A DNA stretch of 32,494 nucleotides from Alistipes sp. (GTDB lineage: Bacteria; Bacteroidota; Bacteroidia; Bacteroidales; Rikenellaceae): positions 1 through 32,494 of the forward strand of contig JAHHQL010000020.1 of the NCBI GenBank assembly GCA_020026415.1, given 5' to 3'. The stretch's first letter is position 1, and each line of letters opens with the position of its first letter. This document shows positions 8,332 to 16,676 of this stretch, one piece after another. The position numbers were made by a program, and so were the translations under genes. The notes beneath the pieces were generated by a model. It was not told the origin of the DNA and ran no database searches. It saw only the letters and a list, made by a program, of their open reading frames with translations.

Positions 8332-10233
8332 ATGAAAAGATTTCTGCTTCTTCTTTACGGACTTGCATTCCTGTGCCCGACATCGGCACAAGAGGACGAC
8401 CTGCAACAATATCTACGGAAATATCACGAGGCACGACAACTCAAAAATGCCGATTCGCTGGCCGGAGCCTGTGCCAATCTGGCCGAATATTATTCCCAGC
8501 GAGATGCCGACAGCACGCTAAAATATACCATAGAAGGACTTAAAGCGGTCGATCGTACAACTCCATCACCTTACTTGGAGTTGCAAAGCAGTATGGTGAA
8601 TTACTACAACTCGACGGGCGATTCGCGCAAATGTATTGACGAGAGTCTTTTCCTGATAAAAGAAGCCGACCGTTTGAACGCATCACCTTTAAAAAAAGGC
8701 AACTTTTTCTCAGCGTGCGGTGTCGCCTATCGCCGTGCCAATATGATCGATTCGGCTCTGTATTATTACAACAAGGCACTCGAAATCTATACGGAAGGAG
8801 GTGAAGAGTGTGAACCCGAAATACCGTTCCTGCTCACCAACATTTCGATTCTCTATTGCAATACAAGGCGTCAGGCTGAAGCCGAGGATTATATCCGTCG
8901 GGCGTTGGCCTCCATTTCGGATAATGATGACCTTGTGACACGGCTTTACGCATCAAATACGGCGGGAGCCGTATTTGCGGTGGGCAAGAAATATGCCGAA
9001 GCAGAAAAGATCATGCGTTCTTCGTTGCAAATTGCCATGCAGCAGAATATGTCACGTTTCATATTGCAATGTGCCTCACCCCTGTTGTCGCTTTACGCCC
9101 AGACCGGCAACCGCAAGGCTTTGGACGACCTCGACAAGGAAATTCAGCCGTGGCTTCGAAAACTGCCTGCAAAAAGCAACGAGGTATTGGGCTATTACGA
9201 AGTTCTGGCGGATATTTACAGCAGGGACAAACGCTATGAAGAGAGCAATGCCCTGTATGGGGAAATCATCAGGGCGGGCACACAGAATATGCTTGCACCT
9301 CTTCAGTATGTCTATCTGCGAATAGCGCGCAATATGGCTGCAATGAATCGTGCCGGCGAGGCTTCGCAATACTACGAAAGGACGGTTACCATGATGGACA
9401 GTCTGCACGAATCGAATATCGAACGACAGATGTCCGATTTCAGCGTCCGTTACGAAACGCAGCAGAAAGAGTTGGAAATCGTCCGTCTGAATGCCGAACG
9501 GCTTGCTCATAAAAACCGCACGATGAAGTGGGGTTTCGCCACAGGTGCGGTTTTTCTCGGCATCATCATGTGGCTGATCTACGATTTGTTCCGCCGTCGC
9601 CAGCAGCGTCATAAGGCAGAACTGAAGGTGGCACGCAGTTTTATCGACGGTCTGGAAAAAGAGCGTACTCGTCTTGCCAAAGAACTGCACGACGGGATCT
9701 GCAATGATCTTTTGGGAGTAGGAATGATGCTTTCACAAACCGACAATAACAAGGAGATTGTGGGGAATGTGGAGGAAATTCGTGCCGAAGTACGTGCCAT
9801 CTCCCATGAATTGACCCCGCCCAAATTCCAGTACGCCACACTCGATGAACTTGTCGGTAATATGATCGACGAATTATTCTCCGATGAAAAGATCCGTGTC
9901 GAGTATCTTTCCAAGGGAGACGAACATCTGTGGAAGAAAGTCCCCGAACGTGTCAGTTACGAAGTTTACCGTATTGTGCAGGAACTTTCGTCGAATATAA
10001 TTCTTCACTCCGGAGCAACCCGTACGCAAATCTTGCTTGAGGTCACCTCATCGCAAATTGTGCTTGATATCTCCAATGACGGAAAAGAATTTTCGGAGAA
10101 GAAATTTTCCCGTTGCGGCATAGGATTTTCGACCATCCGCGAACGTCTGATTTCGATCGAAGGACATCTCGCTGTAACTTATGAAAATGGAGAGCAACAT
10201 TTCAATATTGTAGTGCCGATCTCGAAAAATTAG
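8332..10233 (+). CDS. TPR-containing sensor histidine kinase (HisKA_3/NarL-type)
   Basis: This 633-residue sensor kinase spans the inner membrane. A signal peptide (MKRFLLLLYGLAFLCPTSA) precedes a periplasmic region of tetratricopeptide-like helices (about 25-390; for example ALYYYNKALEIYTEGG). A membrane helix follows (about 400-420, GFATGAVFLGIIMWLI), then the HisKA_3 dimerisation box RTRLAKELHDGICNDLLGVG (His453) and an ATPase domain (VQELSSNIILHSGAT, GIGFSTIRERLISIEG). The start at 8332 was chosen because it gives the signal peptide and lies just after a good promoter; the frame is open further upstream only by chance. It ends 95 bases before a LuxR-type response regulator, the usual partner of this kinase class. 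The signal is unknown; the TPR domain suggests a protein or peptide ligand in the periplasm. Confidence 0.93.
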   Translation: MKRFLLLLYGLAFLCPTSAQEDDLQQYLRKYHEARQLKNADSLAGACANLAEYYSQRDADSTLKYTIEGLKAVDRTTPSPYLELQSSMVNYYNSTGDSRKCIDESLFLIKEADRLNASPLKKGNFFSACGVAYRRANMIDSALYYYNKALEIYTEGGEECEPEIPFLLTNISILYCNTRRQAEAEDYIRRALASISDNDDLVTRLYASNTAGAVFAVGKKYAEAEKIMRSSLQIAMQQNMSRFILQCASPLLSLYAQTGNRKALDDLDKEIQPWLRKLPAKSNEVLGYYEVLADIYSRDKRYEESNALYGEIIRAGTQNMLAPLQYVYLRIARNMAAMNRAGEASQYYERTVTMMDSLHESNIERQMSDFSVRYETQQKELEIVRLNAERLAHKNRTMKWGFATGAVFLGIIMWLIYDLFRRRQQRHKAELKVARSFIDGLEKERTRLAKELHDGICNDLLGVGMMLSQTDNNKEIVGNVEEIRAEVRAISHELTPPKFQYATLDELVGNMIDELFSDEKIRVEYLSKGDEHLWKKVPERVSYEVYRIVQELSSNIILHSGATRTQILLEVTSSQIVLDISNDGKEFSEKKFSRCGIGFSTIRERLISIEGHLAVTYENGEQHFNIVVPISKN

Positions 10234-10282
10234 GCGGTAACCTTGTTTTTCGGAGTAAAAATCACGGAATGTAGTGATGCGG

Positions 10283-10304
10283 AGAAACAGAAATATCTGT
10301 TTCT
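10283..10304 (+). promoter_or_regulatory. Palindrome upstream of the response regulator
   Basis: AGAAACAG, six bases AAATAT, CTGTTTCT: a perfect 8-bp inverted repeat, 25 bases before the GTG start. It has no T run behind it, so it is more likely a protein-binding site (possibly for the regulator itself) than a terminator. Confidence 0.45.
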
Positions 10305-10328
10305 TTGCAGAAAAAATAATCTACCTTC

Positions 10329-10979
10329 GTGAAATTCAAGAAACAATACTCCCTTTTGCTGGTTGATGACCATGCGATGGTAGCCTGCGGTTTGAAGCAG
10401 GTCATCGGGCATGCCTTGCCCGAAATCGCCGTTATTGATTCATCCTCTACGGGTGTTGAGGCCCTCTCGAAAATCCGGGAACATCCCTATGACATTTATA
10501 TTCTCGATCTGGAACTCCCCGATTTTTCGGGGTTTGATCTGATCGACCGAATCCGTATTTCAGATCCTTCGGCCCGCATCGTCATTCATACGATGCACGA
10601 CGAGTTGTGGTACTACAAACGACTGGCGGTTTACAATCCGAGCGGAATAGTTTTCAAATCGTCCGATACAAATCAGATCATCGAATGTGTGCGCAAGGTT
10701 CTGTCGGATGAAAAATATCTTTGTTCCAAAGCCTTGGAATTTCAGGAAAAGGAAGAAAAACGCAAATCGAAAGTCGGCATGGATCTCACCGAACGCGAAT
10801 TGCGTGTGCTGAAATGTATTGCCGAAGGAAAAAACACCGCCGAAATCGCTCAAAGTCTTTATATCTCGGTCAATACGGTCGAAACGCATCGTCGTCACCT
10901 CAATGAAAAATTGGATGCCACGAACGTAGCCACGCTGCTCATGCACGCTGTGGCCAAAGGCTTGTTGCCGATTCACTAA
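10329..10979 (+). CDS. Response regulator, NarL/FixJ (LuxR-HTH) family
   Basis: This DNA-binding response regulator has 216 residues. The receiver domain contains LLLVDDHAMVACGL, the phospho-acceptor Asp60 in IYILDLELPDF, and the Thr/Lys positions in IVIHTMHD and GIVFKS. The C-terminal LuxR helix-turn-helix reads LTERELRVLKCIAEGKNTAEIAQSLYIS. It is probably phosphorylated by the TPR kinase just upstream. The only start that keeps the first beta strand is GTG 10329. A promoter-like TACCTTCG (10322-10329) overlaps this codon, so that box cannot drive the full-length gene unless translation starts further in; readthrough from the kinase gene is more likely. Confidence 0.92.
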   Translation: MKFKKQYSLLLVDDHAMVACGLKQVIGHALPEIAVIDSSSTGVEALSKIREHPYDIYILDLELPDFSGFDLIDRIRISDPSARIVIHTMHDELWYYKRLAVYNPSGIVFKSSDTNQIIECVRKVLSDEKYLCSKALEFQEKEEKRKSKVGMDLTERELRVLKCIAEGKNTAEIAQSLYISVNTVETHRRHLNEKLDATNVATLLMHAVAKGLLPIH

Positions 10980-11072
10980 CGAACGAATTTCAGAACCGAT
11001 GCGAATCTCGTCCCGACAAACGAGCCGACTTTCCATCCGCTAAATTTATAAAAACCTTAAAATTTTAACGAT

Positions 11073-11813
11073 ATGAGAAAATTTACTACTATTGCTTTGT
11101 TGTCAATGTTTTGCAGTATAATGCTACTGTCGGGTTGCGGTGATCGTGTCGCTTCGGGTTCGGCTGCGAGCAGCGATGCTCCTCTGGGGCGTGTCCCTGC
11201 CATCTTTGCAGAGGTGGCCGCCGAGAAGAAAGACATGGAAGAGGCTCTGCATTACATGCAAGATTTTGAACAGATCCAGAAAAAATTGAAAGAATTTGAC
11301 GAATATGCCGCCCGCAGTTATCAGAAAGCGACAGAGGAAGCCCGGAAAATTATCGGACGCGACATCCTCTGCACGGGAGATGTTTATCCCGATTTTAAAG
11401 TAACGGGTGCCCGGGTAGCGGATTACAGTGCCCATACCGGTTCGGGTAGTTTCATCGTGCGCGTCATGGTCACTCCCAAGCGCGACATCATTGTCCGTGC
11501 CAACAAGTACCAATGCGGTAAGGGTGAATATTCTCTGGCAGATACCCGTCTGTATTTCATTCTGATGACTGCCGACGACCATTTTATTGCCCTCGGAGAG
11601 TTGAATCCCTTCAGCAGCGTAACCTATATCGACCCGAGACCGAAAGCCGAATATGTCCCCGGACAGATGGTCCAGGCGGGTGTACCCTGTCATAGCGAAG
11701 GTGCTCCGTTGTCGATCAGTTGCCACACCTACGATTTTACGAAGTTTGCCAAGATCGTATTTATGAAGAAAGAAGATTACATGGCAATCCGCAAAAAGGC
11801 TTACGGTTTCTAA
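11073..11813 (+). CDS. Unknown lipoprotein with coiled coil
   Basis: I do not recognise this 246-residue protein. It begins with a lipoprotein signal (MRKFTTIALLSMFCSIMLLSG|C, Cys22), so it is anchored in the envelope. After a Ser/Ala-rich linker there is a charged helical stretch (about 50-95, AEKKDMEEALHYMQDFEQIQKKLKEF), probably a coiled coil, then a beta-rich C-terminal half (GSGSFIVRVMVTPKRDIIV, TRLYFILMTADDHFIALGEL). Several cysteines (in ILCTGD, YQCGKGE, VPCHSE, ISCHTY) could form disulfides. It is first in a three-gene unit with gaps of only 12-13 bases, 93 bases after the response regulator. A role in sensing or envelope maintenance would be a guess. Confidence 0.8.
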   Translation: MRKFTTIALLSMFCSIMLLSGCGDRVASGSAASSDAPLGRVPAIFAEVAAEKKDMEEALHYMQDFEQIQKKLKEFDEYAARSYQKATEEARKIIGRDILCTGDVYPDFKVTGARVADYSAHTGSGSFIVRVMVTPKRDIIVRANKYQCGKGEYSLADTRLYFILMTADDHFIALGELNPFSSVTYIDPRPKAEYVPGQMVQAGVPCHSEGAPLSISCHTYDFTKFAKIVFMKKEDYMAIRKKAYGF

Positions 11814-11826
11814 AATACGACAAATC

Positions 11827-12588
11827 ATGAATAAGTTTTTAATGGCAGCAGTACTTCTGTTGCTGACCGCTTGTGGCGGTGCTTCCGAACAAAATGCGAG
11901 CAGTGCCGAGAAAGAAGGACTGAGCGGTAAGGTGCATAAGGTGCAATCGTTGAATTACCTTGCGAAGGCCCAAGGCGATAAAATCGTCAAGGACGGCAAA
12001 CCGAACATCTATGGCGAAACGGGTATCTTCCCCGCTGAAGATACGCGGATCTATAATGCAAACGGCGATCTCGACTCGATGATCTATGTGGTGGATGCCT
12101 TCAAGTATCTTGTGGTTTACACGCATCAGGACGGCAAGGTATGTAGCGAGAAGATCTATCAAAACGGAACCCTGCAAACCGAATCCCGTTATGAATACGA
12201 GAACGGCAAACTGAAGAACATGATTCAGGACTGTTACACGGGTGCAGATAAGACAACCAACGAATATCCGGTCGATGCGTCGAAGATCGAGTACAAGGAT
12301 GGCAAGATCATCGAGCACGGTTACACGGAGCGTGATTATGTCGTAAAAGATGCTTCGGGGCGTATCCTGAAACGTTCCTTTTACAATGAAATGGACGAAT
12401 ATCTGATCGTTAGCGAATATACCTACAACGAGAAAGGTTGGCTGGTGTGCATTTCGACGGAAGGTGAAGGTAAGGTGACTTACGAGTACACGGATTTCGA
12501 TGATGAGGGCAACTGGATCCGACAGGTGATCCTCCTTGACGGAAAACCCTATGGCATTACCGAACGCAATATTACATATTACGAATAA
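11827..12588 (+). CDS. Unknown lipoprotein with YD-like repeats
   Basis: This is a 253-residue lipoprotein with a short signal and lipobox (MNKFLMAAVLLLLTA|C, Cys16). The mature part has repeated aromatic/Gly strands such as YNANGDLDSMIYVVD, YEYENGKLKNMIQD and YTYNEKGWLVCIST. These resemble the YD/RHS-like or MORN-like beta repeats common in Bacteroidetes surface lipoproteins. No catalytic motif is visible. It lies 13 bases after the previous lipoprotein and 12 before the membrane protein gene, so the three are probably coexpressed. Function unknown. Confidence 0.8.
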   Translation: MNKFLMAAVLLLLTACGGASEQNASSAEKEGLSGKVHKVQSLNYLAKAQGDKIVKDGKPNIYGETGIFPAEDTRIYNANGDLDSMIYVVDAFKYLVVYTHQDGKVCSEKIYQNGTLQTESRYEYENGKLKNMIQDCYTGADKTTNEYPVDASKIEYKDGKIIEHGYTERDYVVKDASGRILKRSFYNEMDEYLIVSEYTYNEKGWLVCISTEGEGKVTYEYTDFDDEGNWIRQVILLDGKPYGITERNITYYE

Positions 12589-12600
12589 TACACAAGACTC

Positions 12601-13581
12601 ATGGAATTTTTAATAGGTATTAGCGCACTCCTTTTCATACTGCTTCAATTTTTGGCAATTTTCAGTGTCGGATTCTACGTCTTCATGTTCCTGCGATTTG
12701 GCAAAGTAAAAGGCTGGTTCAATAAAAAGGCGGGCGCGGAAATCGTATCGTCGTTCAGCCTTCGGACGATTCGCACTTTGTGCATATCCCTGCTTCTGGC
12801 TTTCGTCTTTTTCTTGGGCATCGCTCTTTGCTTGGGCTTGACGGGCTTGAATACTTCGGGAGAAATTGATGAGGGATATATCATCGGTTTCGGACTGCTT
12901 TGGATCGTGCTGTCGTTGATCTATCCCGTACGGCATTTGATTCGTCGTATCTCCCGATACAAACGATCGGAAGACAAGAAAGCGGCAAAATGGCGTCTGT
13001 TCTATGATCTCTTTATAAATGTCATCTCGGCTTTTGGCGGTTTGTCTTTTTTCTTGATCATGCCTTTCGTGTCGGTCGTCCTGTCGCTTACGAAGTGGGA
13101 TGATTTTGCCCCCAGACATTTCCGTGAGATGACCGGATTTGAGGTCGTGCCCCAATCGATCAAATATTATGCGGTCGGTGTAGTCCTCGGATTTGTCGGT
13201 GTCCTGACGCAATTCATGGGCAGTTTCGGAGAAACCTTAATGTCGCTTATCTCCTTTACCCTGATCGGTTTTGCCATTTACATGATCTACAAGATCTATC
13301 GTGCCGGATCCGGTAAACGAGAGCCGTTTGTCTGGCGGTACGGATATATAATCCTCACGACGTATGTCGTATTTACCATTACATGGATGTTGATTCTTGT
13401 GGCAATTGCTCTGCTCATCCTTTATATAATCTTAACCTATGTCCTTGACAACGGTCCGGAAGGAAAGTATAAGGTGTCTTGTGATTACCTGACAGATGAT
13501 GTGATCGCCGGTCGAGGTATCTGCTCGCTGACACACTCCCGCTGTGAGATGCGTGATACGGGAAGATGTCCCATGAAATAG
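12601..13581 (+). CDS. Unknown polytopic membrane protein with Cys-rich tail
   Basis: This is a 326-residue inner-membrane protein with about seven hydrophobic segments (beginning ISALLFILLQFLAIFSVGF and ending ITWMLILVAIALLILYIIL). No known family is obvious. After the last helix a soluble tail of about 40 residues has four cysteines spaced C-x13-C-x6-C-x7-C, near ISCDYL-like, GICSLTH, SRCEMR and GRCPMK segments, which could bind a metal or form disulfides. It is last in the unit with two lipoproteins. That pairing suggests an envelope complex, but this is inference from gene order only. Confidence 0.78.
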   Translation: MEFLIGISALLFILLQFLAIFSVGFYVFMFLRFGKVKGWFNKKAGAEIVSSFSLRTIRTLCISLLLAFVFFLGIALCLGLTGLNTSGEIDEGYIIGFGLLWIVLSLIYPVRHLIRRISRYKRSEDKKAAKWRLFYDLFINVISAFGGLSFFLIMPFVSVVLSLTKWDDFAPRHFREMTGFEVVPQSIKYYAVGVVLGFVGVLTQFMGSFGETLMSLISFTLIGFAIYMIYKIYRAGSGKREPFVWRYGYIILTTYVVFTITWMLILVAIALLILYIILTYVLDNGPEGKYKVSCDYLTDDVIAGRGICSLTHSRCEMRDTGRCPMK

Positions 13582-13658
13582 AAAAACCCATCCCCCTGAT
13601 GGGAAGGCGGTTGCCCCGTGTGACCGTCTTCAACTACAACCAACTTCTTTCTTTTTGG

Positions 13659-13695
13659 GAAGATGCGTCTGCTTCGGCAGGCGCATCTTCTGTTT
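13659..13695 (+). terminator. Intrinsic terminator after the lipoprotein/membrane protein operon
   Basis: A 14-bp stem (GAAGATGCGTCTGC, loop TTCG, then GCAGGCGCATCTTC, with one G-T pair) is followed by TGTTT. It is 77 bases after the membrane protein stop. A weaker hairpin (CCCATC/GATGGG) lies before it. Confidence 0.75.
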
Positions 13696-13711
13696 ATAGG
13701 GGGCGGTACAT

Positions 13712-13743
13712 TTTGCACAAACGGGAAATAATTCCTATATTGC
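13712..13743 (+). promoter_or_regulatory. Probable promoter of the first L,D-transpeptidase gene
   Basis: TTTG at 13712-13715, 20 bases, then TATATTGC at 13736-13743. The -7 box deviates from TAnnTTTG at the end, but the same TAnATTGC form occurs before glpR. Confidence 0.5.
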
Positions 13744-13794
13744 ATTAGGTTGCCTCTTGTTCATTATAGAAGGAAAACCCTAAAATTTGAAACG

Positions 13795-14808
13795 ATGAAG
13801 ATCCGTTTGTGCCATAATATTTTTTTGCTGTGTCTTTTTTGCGGAGGTTGCGTCCATACCTCCCAGATCGTAAAAGGCGATTTGGAGCAACCCGCACCGC
13901 GCGTAAAGACCGCTACCCCGCTCTCACGCCCCCTACTTACGGGTGACAAGATCCGTTTGGACACCGCCCTGCGTTACGATCGCTATACGCTTGCCGATAC
14001 CTACACCTACCAAAAGAAAAAGCGCGATTTCAATTGGGAGCAAATCCGCAATCTGTTGGCTTTTGTGGAGAATATGCAGGACGACACCACACGGTGGATT
14101 GTGTTGCAGAATTACAAGAACCGCAACGGACAAGCACCCTTGGTCGGTCGTTATGCGCGCAACGTCTATGGTAACATTGCCGATACGGCGGGTGTGGAGC
14201 GTTACCAGTCCGTGCCTCTTTTCCGACCCGATGATACGCTCACTGCGGTGGTTTACGGACGTGACGGTTCGATTGCGCACCTTGAGTCCTGCGACAGCCT
14301 TCATTGTCGCATTTTCAACCCGATTGACTCGCAACGCTGGCTTGTTCCCCAATGTTATGTGAAGATCCTCGACCGCCATACCCGTTTTGAACATGTCATC
14401 GTGATCGACCGCAAGGATCAGAACATCACCACCCTCGAACGCCTTCGCCGTGGTCGTTGGGTGATTCGCAGCAAGAATCCCGCAACCACGGGACGCCAAC
14501 GTCCTCCCTATGCCAAGGCAACACCTCTCGGCATGTTTCTCCTGCAAGAGACCAAACGTAAGATGCTTTATCTGAAGGACGGCAGCGATTCGCTGGGCGG
14601 TTTTGCACCCTATGCCATGCGCTTCACGAACGGAGCCTACATTCACGGCGTTCCGGTCGCCGTACCTCAAAAGGAGGAGATCGAATACAGTTGGTCGCTC
14701 GGTACGACACCCCGCTCGCACATGTGTGTGCGCAACGCCACCTCCCACTCGAAATTCATCTACGAATGGGCACCCGTCGAGCGCACGTTGGTGGTCGTAT
14801 TGGAGTAA
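13795..14808 (+). CDS. L,D-transpeptidase (YkuD family) lipoprotein
   Basis: This cell-wall enzyme cross-links peptidoglycan through meso-diaminopimelate (3-3 links) or attaches proteins to it. The start at 13795 gives a lipoprotein signal (MKIRLCHNIFLLCLFCGG|C, Cys19) and 337 residues; the frame is open further upstream from TTG 13750, but without a sensible signal. The YkuD catalytic domain is in the last third: His284 in AYIHGVPV and the nucleophile Cys311 in SHMCVRN, the Bacteroidetes variant of SHGCVRL. The N-terminal half probably positions the domain near the wall. The next gene encodes a second, unrelated type of L,D-transpeptidase with its own promoter. Confidence 0.9.
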   Translation: MKIRLCHNIFLLCLFCGGCVHTSQIVKGDLEQPAPRVKTATPLSRPLLTGDKIRLDTALRYDRYTLADTYTYQKKKRDFNWEQIRNLLAFVENMQDDTTRWIVLQNYKNRNGQAPLVGRYARNVYGNIADTAGVERYQSVPLFRPDDTLTAVVYGRDGSIAHLESCDSLHCRIFNPIDSQRWLVPQCYVKILDRHTRFEHVIVIDRKDQNITTLERLRRGRWVIRSKNPATTGRQRPPYAKATPLGMFLLQETKRKMLYLKDGSDSLGGFAPYAMRFTNGAYIHGVPVAVPQKEEIEYSWSLGTTPRSHMCVRNATSHSKFIYEWAPVERTLVVVLE

Positions 14809-14833
14809 TTTGGCTCATTTTGAGGAAGTTTTA

Positions 14834-14864
14834 TTCGGATATAATCCGATTAGTTGTACCTTTG
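14834..14864 (+). promoter_or_regulatory. Promoter of the second L,D-transpeptidase gene
   Basis: TTCG at 14834-14837, 19 bases, then TACCTTTG at 14857-14864: a strong Bacteroidetes promoter. It ends 22 bases before ATG 14887. Confidence 0.8.
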
Positions 14865-14886
14865 TGCTTGTTTCCCAAGGCAAAGG

Positions 14887-15579
14887 ATGATCCGTCGTAT
14901 GAAATATCTGTTTGCGGTGGCATTTCTGCTCTTTCCGCTTTTTGTCGCGCCGTCTGTCCGGCGGGGCGGAGTTCTTACGCCTGAAGGTGAAGCCCTCACT
15001 TCGGCCGAATCGCTCTATGTTGCCATGCAATTGGAAGACAAGGTGACTTTCGAAGCCTTCAGCGAAGCATTGGACGGCTACGGCAAAATCACCGAGCGTA
15101 AATCCGACATCCTCACGCTGATTGATTTCTCGAAACCCTCGACCGAAAAGCGTTTTTTTGTATTCGACCTCAAAAATGTCAAATTGCTCTTCGAGTCGGT
15201 CGTTGCTCACGGACGAAACAGCGGCGGGAATTTCGCCACCCGTTTTTCAAATCATGATGGCTCGCACCAAAGTTCCCTCGGATTCTATCTTACACAGGAG
15301 ACTTACATCGGCCGCAACGGCTATTCGCTGGTATTGGAGGGTTTGGAGAGCGGGTTCAACGATCACGCACGCCGTCGTGCCATCGTAATTCACGGCGCAG
15401 CCTATGCCGATCCACACACTATCAAGGCAAATGGTCGTTTGGGGCGCAGTTTCGGATGCCCCGCCCTTCCCGTGGAGTTGAATCGTCCGATCATCGACAC
15501 GATCAAGGGCGGCAGCGTATTGTTTATCTATGCCCGCGATGCCGAATACCAACTCAAGAGTCCTTTGTTGAATCAATAG
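14887..15579 (+). CDS. Murein L,D-transpeptidase, YkuD_2 subfamily
   Basis: This is a 230-residue secreted enzyme with a hydrophobic N terminus (KYLFAVAFLLFPLFVA) and no lipobox. The catalytic signature of the YkuD_2 subfamily is His169 in AIVIHGAAYADPH and Cys191 in GRSFGCPALP, followed by IIDTIKGGSVLFIY. The family acts on peptidoglycan in the periplasm. ATG 14899 is a possible second start four residues in. The promoter just upstream allows expression apart from the first L,D-transpeptidase. The gene runs into a strong hairpin facing the convergent glp operon. Confidence 0.9.
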   Translation: MIRRMKYLFAVAFLLFPLFVAPSVRRGGVLTPEGEALTSAESLYVAMQLEDKVTFEAFSEALDGYGKITERKSDILTLIDFSKPSTEKRFFVFDLKNVKLLFESVVAHGRNSGGNFATRFSNHDGSHQSSLGFYLTQETYIGRNGYSLVLEGLESGFNDHARRRAIVIHGAAYADPHTIKANGRLGRSFGCPALPVELNRPIIDTIKGGSVLFIYARDAEYQLKSPLLNQ

Positions 15580-15593
15580 TTTTCCCGATAAAG

Positions 15594-15634
15594 TTAAAAA
15601 AACAGGGGCAGCCGATTATTCGGCTGCCCCTGTT
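15594..15634 (-). terminator. Terminator between convergent operons (end of glp operon)
   Basis: A perfect 15-bp stem (AACAGGGGCAGCCGA, loop TTAT, complement) lies 29 bases beyond the last gene of the minus-strand glp operon. The A run before it on the plus strand gives a T run for the minus strand, so it mainly ends the glp operon; it may also stop the plus-strand transpeptidase transcript. Confidence 0.9.
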
Positions 15635-15662
15635 GCAGAACTTTACTTTACCGGAAATTCAC

Positions 15663-16631
15663 TTATTTGATCTTCTCATAGATGTAGAGTTCGTGAATCT
15701 CGGCAGTGTACCCTTCTTTTTCGAAAGGACCCTGCGACATACCGAGGATGATCTGAGTACCGCGGTTGTTCAGAACAACCAAGTCATCGTTTACGGGGTC
15801 AATCGAAATACCCTCAATCTCACCTGCGCGACGGAAGTCGCTCATCTCGCGGAACAGTTCAACGCGACCAGCCTTTGCACCACCTGCAATGGCACCGGTA
15901 CGGGTAACAACCTTACCCTTCTCAAGTTTTACGCTGAACGGAGTATCACGCACGGGCTCGGTACCCTCTACAAGACCGGTGTAAGGAACTTCGGTGATGT
16001 CGGCAACGTAGATGTTATCGGGAATCTGATAGAGCGACTCGCCGTCATCGGACGTAAACAGCATTTTGCCATCGGCGATGAAGATACCCTGACACCAGTA
16101 CGGAGTGGGACGGCACTGCATCTTGGTATAGTATTTACCGGTTTCCAGACTGTAACAATATACATAACGGCTATCAACCCAGTCCGACATCCAAACCATA
16201 TTCTTGTCACGATCAACGGCCAGACCCGAAACCTCTACCTGACCCGATTCGGGCGACCATGGAAGGTCACGTTTCCATTGCAGTGTTTCGGCATCATAAA
16301 TCGACACGGCGATGTTGTAACCACGACCGAACTCGAACTTCTCGATACCGCAATAGATCTCGCCGTTGTAGATGTCAATATCACCAAAGTGGTTGGCAAT
16401 TTTGGGGTTTTGGAACGGCTGATCGTTCTTCATGATCAGATTACCCTCTTTGTCATACTTGTAGATGACACGCGTATCCGATACATAGTAGTAATCCTTG
16501 TCAATTGCAATACCCTGACGGCCTGCAACGGGAATAACCTTCTTCAAGCGGTATTCCGACCCGATGTGTTGTGCATTTGCACTCATGGCACCCATTACGA
16601 GAGCGACCAATACGAATAAGATTTTTTTCAT
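15663..16631 (-). CDS. Secreted beta-propeller-like protein in the glp operon
   Basis: This is a 322-residue exported protein with a clear signal peptide (MKKILFVLVALVMGAMSANA). The mature part has repeated blade-like segments such as GIAIDKDYYYVSDTRVIYKYDKEGN, GLAVDRDKNMVWMSDW, GIFIADGKMLFTSDDGESLYQI and GISIDPVNDDLVVLNN. They suggest an NHL or SMP-30-like six-bladed beta-propeller; no catalytic residues can be assigned. It is the last gene of the minus-strand block, 45 bases after the porin gene. A binding or hydrolytic role towards an organophosphate is possible from context only. Confidence 0.75.
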   Translation of the reverse strand: MKKILFVLVALVMGAMSANAQHIGSEYRLKKVIPVAGRQGIAIDKDYYYVSDTRVIYKYDKEGNLIMKNDQPFQNPKIANHFGDIDIYNGEIYCGIEKFEFGRGYNIAVSIYDAETLQWKRDLPWSPESGQVEVSGLAVDRDKNMVWMSDWVDSRYVYCYSLETGKYYTKMQCRPTPYWCQGIFIADGKMLFTSDDGESLYQIPDNIYVADITEVPYTGLVEGTEPVRDTPFSVKLEKGKVVTRTGAIAGGAKAGRVELFREMSDFRRAGEIEGISIDPVNDDLVVLNNRGTQIILGMSQGPFEKEGYTAEIHELYIYEKIK

Positions 16632-16676
16632 AGTTGTAAAAGTTATTGGTTAGTTATGTTTGTGGAACTTTTTGTT

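Noticed and set aside
13587..13605. Small hairpin CCCATC/GATGGG after the membrane protein gene
   Set aside because: Short stem without a T run; the stronger hairpin at 13659-13690 is the likely terminator.
15456..16619. Plus-strand ORF (387 codons) opposite the propeller gene
   Set aside because: The minus strand has a clear signal peptide and repeats; the plus-strand frame has no start context and reads through the strong terminator at 15601-15634.
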